Source: an uncultured Taibaiella sp. (lineage in GTDB: Bacteria; Bacteroidota; Bacteroidia; Chitinophagales; Chitinophagaceae). From it: a stretch of DNA of 5,488 bases. The position numbers and the translations under genes were made by a program. Location: positions 1 to 5,488 of the forward strand of contig CALMXV010000107.1 of NCBI GenBank assembly GCA_937871155.1, read 5' to 3'. The notes under the pieces are model-generated. The model saw only the letters and a program-made list of their open reading frames with translations, was not told where the DNA came from and searched no databases. The number at the start of each line of letters is the position of its first letter. The first letter of the stretch is position 1. Positions 1 to 5,488 of this stretch are shown here, piece by piece.

Positions 1-1523
1 TGACCAGGATATTGCATTTCTTTTTGAATCTTATCAGCTATTTCAAAGGACAATCTATCGCTATCACTATCGCTTACTTTATCCGCTTCCACGATTACAC
101 GAAGCTCACGCCCTGCTTGAATGGCATAGGCTTTTTCTACACCATTGTAAGCCATAGCTAAGCTTTCCAAGTCTTTAATCCGTTGCAAATAGCTTTGCAT
201 CATTTCTCTTCTTGCTCCCGGACGGGCTCCACTTATCGCATCACAAGCTTGAACAATTGGTGAGATGATATACTTCATTTCCATCTCATCATGGTGGGCA
301 CCAATCGCATTCACAATGGCTGGATGTTCACCGGCTTTCTCAGCCCATTTAGCCCCCAACAATGCATGGCTTAGTTCTGTTTCTTCATCTGGTACTTTAC
401 CAATATCGTGTAGCAAACCTGCGCGCTTAGCTAGTTTCACTATCTTCTGACCTAGACCTAGTTCTGCTGCCATGATAGCACAAAGGTTTGCTGTTTCTTT
501 AGAGTGCATCAATAGGTTTTGACCATACGAAGAGCGGAAACGCATCTTACCAATGATACGTACCAAGTCTTTATGCAAGCCATGAATCCCTAATTCGATG
601 ATAGTGCGCTCCCCTATTTCCATCAACTGTTCTTCTAGTTGCTTACGTGTTTTTTCTACAACTTCTTCAATTCTTGCCGGGTGTATTCTACCATCTTGTA
701 CCAAGCGTTGTAATGATAGTCGAGCGACTTCCCTACGAAGTGGGTCGAAGCAACTAAGTACGATGGCTTCCGGAGTATCGTCTATGATTAAATCCACACC
801 GGTTGCAGCTTCCAGCGCACGAATATTTCGTCCTTCTCTACCGATGATTTGCCCTTTTATCTCATCGCTTTCCAAATTGAAAACGGTAATTGCATTTTCA
901 ATGGTTTGCTCAGCACCGGTACGTTGTATGGTTTGAATGATAATTTTCTTTGCTTCACGAGACGCATTTTGTTTCGCCTCTTCCATGATTTCTTTTACAT
1001 GAGCCATGGCTTTGGTTCTAGCTTCTTCCTTCACCACTTCCATCAACTCTGTTTTTGCTTCTTCAGCACTGAGGTTGGCTACTTTTTCCAGCCTTTTAAT
1101 ATGCTCTTCTTGATGGCGTTCTAGTTCATTTCGCTTGATAGTTACTACTTCAAGTTGCTTATCGAGATGTTGCTTCAGCTGTTCGTTTTCGTTGATTTGC
1201 TTTTGCAAGCTCGAGTTTTTATCGTTCCAACTTTGTTGTTGTTGCTTCACCCGATTCTCTGCTTCTGCCATCTTTTGGTTCTTCACCAATGTCTCCATCT
1301 CATGTGCCGACTTCAATTGCAAAAATTGCTCTTTCGCTTCAAGTAATTTCTTTTCTTTTAGAGTTTCTGCAAGTGTTTTGGCGTCTTCGATTAATTTTTG
1401 AGCTTGTTGGTTGGCTTCGTCTATCTGGTTTTGAGTGTTTTTAGCAAAGATGAACTTACCTAGAAATATTCCTATTAATATGGCTGCCACCGATACAATG
1501 GCAACTATGATTGCTGTCTCCAT
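1..1523 (-). CDS. rny: Ribonuclease Y, C-terminus cut off by the window edge
   Basis: RNase Y is a membrane-anchored endoribonuclease that starts mRNA decay. The reverse strand reads open from ATG at 1523 to the window edge, 507 codons with no stop. Visible in order: an N-terminal hydrophobic segment (about residues 4-26, beginning [10 protein letters not shown]); a long charged, Glu/Lys/Gln-rich coiled coil (about 28-205); a KH RNA-binding domain with IIGREGRN at 226-233; and an HD phosphohydrolase domain. Likely metal ligands of the HD domain are H340 (LLMHS), H372-D373 (LLHDIGK), H410-H411-D412 (GAHHDEM) and D428 (ACDAISG). The visible end, KEMQYPG, matches the conserved run found about 15-20 residues before the C-terminus of this family, so little is missing. 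The start is well supported because the membrane anchor follows at once; no Shine-Dalgarno sits at usual spacing. The ilvE terminator upstream implies a separate transcript. All key residues are present. Identification is very secure. Confidence 0.97.
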   Translation of the reverse strand, partial: METAIIVAIVSVAAILIGIFLGKFIFAKNTQNQIDEANQQAQKLIEDAKTLAETLKEKKLLEAKEQFLQLKSAHEMETLVKNQKMAEAENRVKQQQQSWNDKNSSLQKQINENEQLKQHLDKQLEVVTIKRNELERHQEEHIKRLEKVANLSAEEAKTELMEVVKEEARTKAMAHVKEIMEEAKQNASREAKKIIIQTIQRTGAEQTIENAITVFNLESDEIKGQIIGREGRNIRALEAATGVDLIIDDTPEAIVLSCFDPLRREVARLSLQRLVQDGRIHPARIEEVVEKTRKQLEEQLMEIGERTIIELGIHGLHKDLVRIIGKMRFRSSYGQNLLMHSKETANLCAIMAAELGLGQKIVKLAKRAGLLHDIGKVPDEETELSHALLGAKWAEKAGEHPAIVNAIGAHHDEMEMKYIISPIVQACDAISGARPGARREMMQSYLQRIKDLESLAMAYNGVEKAYAIQAGRELRVIVEADKVSDSDSDRLSFEIADKIQKEMQYPG

Positions 1524-1634
1524 GATTAAATAATAATTTGATACTTGTTAATGCTTCCATTTCCTCTTTGAATTTCCTTATGGGTTATAGCTTAGACTAA
1601 TGGTTGTAACGCACGAAGTTATAAAAAGTTGCGA

Positions 1635-1642
1635 CAAAATTA
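1635..1642 (-). promoter_or_regulatory. Candidate -7 promoter element of rny
   Basis: On the minus strand this reads TAATTTTG, a full match to the Bacteroidota -7 consensus TAnnTTTG, in the context CCTTAATTTTGTCGC. It points toward rny and would give a leader of about 105 bases. I find no good TTG -33 element at the usual 17-23 base distance upstream, so the assignment rests on the -7 box and on position alone. Confidence 0.45.
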
Positions 1643-1767
1643 AGGATTCGTCTAGGGGTTGATTTTATTTTTTTAACTACAATACATAAACGCTATCGTA
1701 TAGAATAAATCAATTTACAATAGGTAAAAAGCTCTTATGCAGTGTTTCATTTACTTGTATATATACC

Positions 1768-1803
1768 AAAAAAAGTGCAGCTTACGGTAAAGTTGGCTGC
1801 ACT
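1768..1803 (-). terminator. Rho-independent terminator of ilvE
   Basis: Read on the minus strand, a perfect 8-bp inverted repeat (AGTGCAGC at 1803-1796, GCTGCACT at 1781-1774) with a 14-base loop is followed by an uninterrupted T run ending at 1768. It starts about 27 bases after the ilvE stop codon. In the plus direction no T tract follows the repeat, so it should act only on ilvE transcripts. It separates ilvE from rny. Confidence 0.85.
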
Positions 1804-1830
1804 ACTTATAGTTTAAACTAATTTTAAAAC

Positions 1831-2886
1831 TTACACTTTGAATACCCAATTTCTGGTATCGGTAGTAATACCATATCGGATATTATTAAGCTCTTCTTTT
1901 ACCCAATTGGCTACTTTCCAGTTTTCAACCGGAGGCAATTCCATTTTAAGATCGTAATAGGTAAGTGAAGCTATCGGGGCAATAGAAGCGGCGGTACCTG
2001 TGCCAAATGCTTCTGTCAATGTACCATTCTTATAAGCATCTGCTATTTCATCGATATTGATAGGGCGCTCTTCTACCGTATAACCATTATCTTTTAGTAA
2101 AGTTACTACACTATCTCGCGTTACCCCTTTTAAGATGGTTTCGCTAGTATTAGGAGTTAGTACTTTATTACCTATCACAAAAAACACATTCATCGTCCCA
2201 ATTTCTTGTACATATTTACGCTCAATACCATCCATCCATAAGTTTTGGTCATAGCCTTCGTTGCGTATCATCAAGGTTGGATACATGCTGGCACCATAGT
2301 TACCTGCTGCTTTAGTAAAGCCAATACCACCCGGGAATGCACGGATATAATCATGTTGAACAAAAATATTTACCGGCTTGCCATAGTAAGGTCCCGCTGG
2401 GCTGGAAATGATGATAAAAGAAAATTTCTCTGCTGGTTTCACACCAATAAACTCATCGGTGGCTACCATAAAAGGACGTATGTACAACGAAGCTCCTTCT
2501 CCACCAGGCACCCAAGCTTTATCTAAATTGATTAATGCTTGCATGCCTCCGATAAACAATTCTTCCGGCACTTCCGGCATTGCCATACGCACCGCCGAAA
2601 TATTCATACGCTTCCAATTATCATGAGGGCGAAAGATGGTTATTGCTCCGTTTTTATTTTTATAAGCTTTTACTCCTTCGAATATTGCTTGTCCATAATG
2701 GAAAAAAGTTGTCGCTGGGCTTAAACTCATGTTTCCATAAGGTATAATTTCAGGTTGTAGCCACTTCCCATTCTCGTAGTTCACAATGTACATGTGATCG
2801 GAATAGAGCTTTCCGAAATGCAAATTGTTTTCATCAAGTTGATCGATTCTTGAATTGGCGACCTTTTGGATTTTAATCTCTTGCAT
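1831..2886 (-). CDS. ilvE: Branched-chain amino acid aminotransferase
   Basis: A cytosolic PLP enzyme that transfers an amino group between glutamate and the branched-chain 2-oxo acids. This is the last step of valine, leucine and isoleucine synthesis and the first step of their breakdown. At 351 residues it has the length of the longer bacterial/eukaryotic BCAT group. Visible motifs: FFHYGQAIFEGVKAY at 61-75; YIRPFM with R137; TKAAGNYGAS at 191-200, whose K192 should form the Schiff base with PLP; QEIGTMNVFFV, whose E229 should contact the PLP pyridine nitrogen; GVTRDSV at 254-260; and EAFGTGTAASIAPI at 292-305, the phosphate- and substrate-binding loop. Ala and Ile occupy the region of the CxxC redox pair of mammalian BCATs, and the whole protein has no cysteine. 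ATG at 2886 is the natural start and has no Shine-Dalgarno. The gene appears monocistronic, with its own terminator, and is divergent from the small gene at 2952. Identification is very secure. Confidence 0.96.
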   Translation of the reverse strand: MQEIKIQKVANSRIDQLDENNLHFGKLYSDHMYIVNYENGKWLQPEIIPYGNMSLSPATTFFHYGQAIFEGVKAYKNKNGAITIFRPHDNWKRMNISAVRMAMPEVPEELFIGGMQALINLDKAWVPGGEGASLYIRPFMVATDEFIGVKPAEKFSFIIISSPAGPYYGKPVNIFVQHDYIRAFPGGIGFTKAAGNYGASMYPTLMIRNEGYDQNLWMDGIERKYVQEIGTMNVFFVIGNKVLTPNTSETILKGVTRDSVVTLLKDNGYTVEERPINIDEIADAYKNGTLTEAFGTGTAASIAPIASLTYYDLKMELPPVENWKVANWVKEELNNIRYGITTDTRNWVFKV

Positions 2887-2915
2887 AAGATGAAGGTGTT
2901 AATTATTTAACTTCG

Positions 2916-2923
2916 CAAATAAA
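2916..2923 (-). promoter_or_regulatory. Weak candidate -7 element of ilvE
   Basis: The minus strand reads TTTATTTG, one mismatch from TAnnTTTG, ending 29 bases upstream of the ilvE ATG. No clear -33 TTG lies at the expected distance. The position in a short divergent intergenic region is right for an ilvE promoter, but the match is weak in such AT-rich sequence. Confidence 0.25.
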
Positions 2924-2937
2924 CGATTTTTTTCACG

Positions 2938-2943
2938 AAGGAG
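2938..2943 (+). promoter_or_regulatory. Shine-Dalgarno sequence that decides the start of the small gene
   Basis: AAGGAG lies 8 bases before the ATG at 2952 but only 2 bases before the in-frame ATG at 2946. The spacing favours 2952 as the true start. A strong Shine-Dalgarno is unusual here: neither rny, ilvE nor recQ has one at usual spacing. Confidence 0.6.
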
Positions 2944-2951
2944 ATATGACT

Positions 2952-3425
2952 ATGTCTAGCAACGAGATTCCCCACTTAATTAATACCTCCATTATTAATG
3001 CTACTCACGATGCCCTTTGGCAGCCGGAAGCATTGTCACAACGAGGATTGACTCCTAAACAGGTATTAGTGATTACTACATCGACGTCAGAAAATAATGA
3101 CGAAAATCAACTACTCTTAAAAATATTAGACGCTTGTAAATTAACCACTGAAGAATATAATCATATTACTCTTGCAAAAGATGAAACCATTGCCTGGCAT
3201 CAACTCAAAGAACAATTGCAAGTGCGTTCTGTAATTCTTTTTGCAATAGAGCCTCAAGCACTAGGATTAAGCGTACATTTCATGCCGCATCAAACCAATC
3301 GTTTTAGTGATTGTAATTGGATTTATACTACTTCACTCAGTGAAATCAACCAACGTCAGGAAATTAAAGCCCATCTTTGGAACTATGGATTGAAGCCCGT
3401 GTTCATTGATAAGATTTATGGATAA
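2952..3425 (+). CDS. Small protein of unknown function, possibly HolD (psi subunit)-like
   Basis: I do not firmly recognise this 157-residue protein (159 if it starts at ATG 2946; residue numbers here count from 2946). It has no signal peptide or membrane segment and should be cytosolic. It looks like an alternating alpha/beta fold: a short motif LWQPEAL at 24-30; a strand VLVITT at 40-45; a helix LLLKILDACKLT at 56-67; a strand and turn SVILFAIEPQALGL at 95-108; and a C-terminal LSEINQRQEIKAHLW at 131-145 leading into LKPVF. The order (hydrophobic strand, LL.KIL helix, second strand ending in P..LGL, then a ...K..LW helix) recalls the DNA polymerase III psi subunit HolD, which links the clamp loader to chi and SSB in gammaproteobacteria. 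That resemblance is from memory of layout and is inference only. The gene is followed 17 bases later by recQ on the same strand, so the two are probably co-transcribed, which fits a DNA replication or repair role. The existence of the gene is well supported by the Shine-Dalgarno, the spacing and the coding pattern; its function is not. Confidence 0.75.
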   Translation: MSSNEIPHLINTSIINATHDALWQPEALSQRGLTPKQVLVITTSTSENNDENQLLLKILDACKLTTEEYNHITLAKDETIAWHQLKEQLQVRSVILFAIEPQALGLSVHFMPHQTNRFSDCNWIYTTSLSEINQRQEIKAHLWNYGLKPVFIDKIYG

Positions 3426-3442
3426 CCTGTAGCACACATCTC

Positions 3443-5350
3443 GTGTCATTACTCATAAAAATATTACAAAAATATTGGGGCTATTCCAGTTTTAGACCTT
3501 TACAAGAAGAAATCATTACGGCTATTCTTCAGCAAAGAGATGTATTGGCTTTGTTACCTACCGGTGCCGGTAAGTCCTTATGCTATCAACTACCGGCTTT
3601 GCTTACTAAAGGATGTTGTATCGTTGTATCGCCTTTGATAGCTTTAATGCAAGACCAAGTACAGGCTTTACAAAAAAAGAATATTCCTGCCATTGCCCTG
3701 CATGCCGGATTGCAACAAGAAGAGCTTACTTACATCTTAGAACAAGCTACTGAAGGTGCTTATCAATTCTTATACATCTCTCCGGAGCGGTTGCAATCAA
3801 CCCTATTTTTATCTTATCTGCAAGAGATGGATATCAGTTTTGTAGCTATTGATGAGGCTCATTGTATTTCACAATGGGGACATGATTTTCGACCAAGCTA
3901 TTTGAAGATTGCCACGCTTCGTTATTATTTTCCTCAAATTCCTTTTTTAGCTTTTACGGCTACGGCACCCAAAGACATTCAGGAAGATATTATTCATTAC
4001 CTCCGATTAAGAAACCCTCAGTTTTTCAAACAAAGCTTTCTTAAAGAAAACATCCACTATCATATTGACTATACCGAAAATAAACTTGCGGCTACTGCAG
4101 ATCAGCTCAACAATGAACCTAGCGCTACACAAATTATTTACTGTCGCTCACGCAAACAAACAGAAGCGCTCACACACCATTTAGAAGCACAACAAATTAA
4201 TGCTCTATACTACCATGCAGGGATGGAAAAAGCTAAGCGACAACAGGTACAAGAGCTATGGATGCAAGACACCATCAAAACTATAGTGGCTACTACTGCC
4301 TTCGGAATGGGAATTGACAAGCCCAATGTTCGGCAAGTGATTCACTATGATGTTCCGGAATACTTAGAAGCCTATTATCAGGAAGTAGGCAGAGCAGGAC
4401 GAGACTTACTACCCGCATCGGCTGTGCTTCTTTGGAATCATAAAGACCTTACACAACTAAGAGAAAGTACCCATATCAAATATCCTGAAGAAGCCTTTTT
4501 AAGAAAAGTATATCAATCGGTATGTGAGTACCTACAATTAGCAATCGGCTCCCAACCGGATTGTTATTTCGATTTTGATTTATCCGATTTTTGTCAAAAA
4601 TTTAAACTTACTACCCTACCAACACATGCTGCATTAAAACTGCTAGAACAAGAAGGGCTTTGGACATTAACCGATAGTGTGTTGAAGCCGGCAACGGTGT
4701 GTTTTAAGGTTGAACGAGAAATTTTAGATAGCTTATATCAAACCCATCCTAGACAGGGCATCATTTGTATTACCTTACTAAGATTTTACAGTGGCATCTT
4801 TCAATTTCCTACTACCATTCGAATATCAGATATTGCTGCTCGTTGCAAAATTTCTAAAACAGAAGCCCATCTATTATTAGAAGATTTACATCGAATGAAT
4901 ATCCTTAATTATCATCCTCTCACCGACAAACCTCAGCTTTATTTTCAACATTTACGAGTAGATAGCAACCATTTGTTGTTAGACACAAAGCGTATCAACA
5001 GCCTTAGAAAGCGGCACCAGCAACGGATTGAAGCAATGATTGATTTCATCACTAATACCACAATTTGTAGAGAAAAATTTTTAGTGGCTTACTTCGGAGA
5101 AGCCGTCCATGCCAATTATGCTTGTGGGCATTGTGATGTTTGTGTAAAACAAATGCCTGCTCAACATTCCTTATCCTCAATAAGAAAATCAATATTACAA
5201 GCACTTGAAAAGGGCCCTTTATCCTTAGTTCACCTAAAAAAAATACATCCAAATTTTGACTCACAAGAGTTAACAGAATTGCTTCGTGACTTACTAGATG
5301 AGGGCAAAATTATGCGAACAGAAAAAGGTCAGTTCTGTATCAAATCTTAA
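3443..5350 (+). CDS. recQ: RecQ-family ATP-dependent DNA helicase
   Basis: A superfamily 2, 3'-to-5' DNA helicase acting in recombination and fork repair; 635 residues. Core motifs: motif 0 FRPLQEE at 17-23; Walker A TGAGKS at 40-45 (K44); motif Ia SPLIALMQDQ at 63-72; motif II DEAH at 137-140; the aromatic-rich loop CISQWGHDFRPSY at 141-153; motif III FTATA at 171-175; motif IV IIYCRSRK at 231-238; motif V TAFGMGIDKPNVR at 285-297; motif VI YQEVGRAGRD at 312-321. The RecQ zinc cluster follows only at C542, C561, C564 and C567 (ICREKFLVAYFGE, then CGHCDVC), after an intervening region of about 200 residues that looks partly winged-helix. A short winged-helix-like tail (about 575-635) closes the protein; no HRDC domain is visible. 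GTG at 3443 is chosen because the family N-terminus (KILQKYWGY) begins there, an in-frame stop lies at 3410-3412, and no ATG or TTG start lies between. No Shine-Dalgarno is present, so translation may be coupled to the gene ending at 3425. All catalytic motifs are intact. Two or more recQ paralogues are common in Bacteroidota, so this may not be the only one. Confidence 0.95.
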   Translation: MSLLIKILQKYWGYSSFRPLQEEIITAILQQRDVLALLPTGAGKSLCYQLPALLTKGCCIVVSPLIALMQDQVQALQKKNIPAIALHAGLQQEELTYILEQATEGAYQFLYISPERLQSTLFLSYLQEMDISFVAIDEAHCISQWGHDFRPSYLKIATLRYYFPQIPFLAFTATAPKDIQEDIIHYLRLRNPQFFKQSFLKENIHYHIDYTENKLAATADQLNNEPSATQIIYCRSRKQTEALTHHLEAQQINALYYHAGMEKAKRQQVQELWMQDTIKTIVATTAFGMGIDKPNVRQVIHYDVPEYLEAYYQEVGRAGRDLLPASAVLLWNHKDLTQLRESTHIKYPEEAFLRKVYQSVCEYLQLAIGSQPDCYFDFDLSDFCQKFKLTTLPTHAALKLLEQEGLWTLTDSVLKPATVCFKVEREILDSLYQTHPRQGIICITLLRFYSGIFQFPTTIRISDIAARCKISKTEAHLLLEDLHRMNILNYHPLTDKPQLYFQHLRVDSNHLLLDTKRINSLRKRHQQRIEAMIDFITNTTICREKFLVAYFGEAVHANYACGHCDVCVKQMPAQHSLSSIRKSILQALEKGPLSLVHLKKIHPNFDSQELTELLRDLLDEGKIMRTEKGQFCIKS

Positions 5351-5373
5351 CTAATATTTGTAGTAGCTATTTA

Positions 5374-5488
5374 TCAATGAAGCTTTGCCAAGGCTTGCTC
5401 TAAGGCATTCAATATTGTAAGGATATCTTCTTTTTTACTAGTCCCTACACTGATACGATACCAAGGAGATGAAGCGGCAGCTCCAAAA
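5374..5488 (-). CDS. C-terminal end of a fold-type I PLP-dependent aminotransferase (partial)
   Basis: The reverse strand is open from the right edge to TGA at 5376-5374, giving 37 residues. They contain SSPWYRISVGT followed by a helical EDILTILNALEQALAKLH tail. R..SVGT followed by an acidic helix is the typical C-terminus of class I/II aminotransferases (including the HisC and aspartate aminotransferase-like groups), where the Arg binds the substrate carboxylate. The SSPW.RISVG wording is closer to general class I/II aminotransferases than to classical HisC, but 37 residues cannot settle the substrate. The gene converges on recQ with a 23-base gap. The rest lies beyond the window. Confidence 0.7.
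   Translation of the reverse strand, partial: FGAAASSPWYRISVGTSKKEDILTILNALEQALAKLH

Larger units (their letters stand above)
1524..1830. other. Intergenic region between ilvE and rny
   Basis: This AT-rich stretch of about 307 bases contains no convincing gene on either strand. It holds the ilvE terminator (1768-1803), a candidate rny promoter (1635-1642) and a leader of about 105 bases before rny. Within the leader, a weak inverted repeat at 1604-1624 (TTGTAAC / GTTATAA, one mismatch, seven-base spacer) could form a small hairpin near the 5' end of the transcript. The stretch 1643-1767 shows nothing else I can recognise. Confidence 0.6.

Noticed and set aside
265..1401. Several plus-strand open frames of 61-112 codons.
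   Set aside because: They are antisense to rny, whose KH and HD motifs and long coiled coil explain the sequence. Their Ser/Phe/Cys-rich products are the usual antisense shadow.
1456..1560. A 34-codon minus-strand reading frame starting at ATG 1560, behind a purine-rich AGAGGAA, overlapping the start of rny out of frame.
   Set aside because: The purine run is almost in contact with the ATG, the product (many His, Asn and Ser) shows no protein-like pattern, and most of it is the rny N-terminal coding sequence read in another frame.
1811..1818. The palindrome GTTTAAAC near the end of ilvE.
   Set aside because: An isolated 8-base palindrome in AT-rich sequence with no partner repeat; chance is enough to explain it.
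2245..2724. Plus-strand open frames of 61-93 codons.
   Set aside because: They are antisense to ilvE, whose reading frame carries all the family motifs.
2887..2945. A plus-strand promoter for the small gene and recQ.
   Set aside because: No TAnnTTTG box with a -33 TTG is present on the plus strand here. The promoter may lie inside the start of ilvE or be of another type.
5052..5264. A minus-strand 70-codon frame.
   Set aside because: It is antisense to the recQ zinc cluster and C-terminal domain, and has no start context or recognisable motif.
5351..5384. Possible bidirectional terminator between recQ and the convergent aminotransferase.
   Set aside because: Only a 4-base match (AGCT / AGCT) is visible, with no T tract in either direction.

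Overview
The window looks like ordinary chromosomal sequence from a low-GC member of the Bacteroidota, possibly of the Chitinophaga/Sphingobacteria type. Three things suggest this. Most starts lack a Shine-Dalgarno sequence. A Bacteroidota-style -7 element (TAnnTTTG) sits upstream of the RNase Y gene. The RecQ protein has a long domain between its helicase core and zinc cluster, a layout I associate with this phylum. The phylum call is inference, and I cannot name a genus.

Layout, left to right. (1) 1-1523, minus strand: RNase Y (rny), complete except for roughly the last 15-20 residues, which lie beyond the left edge. (2) 1524-1830: a non-coding gap holding the likely rny promoter and leader and the intrinsic terminator of the next gene. 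(3) 1831-2886, minus strand: a complete branched-chain amino acid aminotransferase (ilvE). (4) 2887-2951: a short divergent intergenic region. (5) 2952-3425, plus strand: a small protein of unknown function, possibly a distant counterpart of the DNA polymerase III psi subunit (HolD). (6) 3443-5350, plus strand: a RecQ-family DNA helicase starting at GTG 17 bases after the small gene. (7) 5374-5488, minus strand: the C-terminal end of a fold-type I PLP-dependent aminotransferase, convergent with recQ.

The genes serve several separate housekeeping functions: mRNA turnover (rny), branched-chain amino acid metabolism (ilvE), DNA replication or repair (the small gene and recQ, probably one transcript) and amino acid metabolism (the partial aminotransferase). 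I see no mobile element, CRISPR array, tRNA, rRNA, toxin-antitoxin pair or defence island. No convincing new multi-gene system is present. The most interesting candidate is the uncharacterised gene coupled to recQ.
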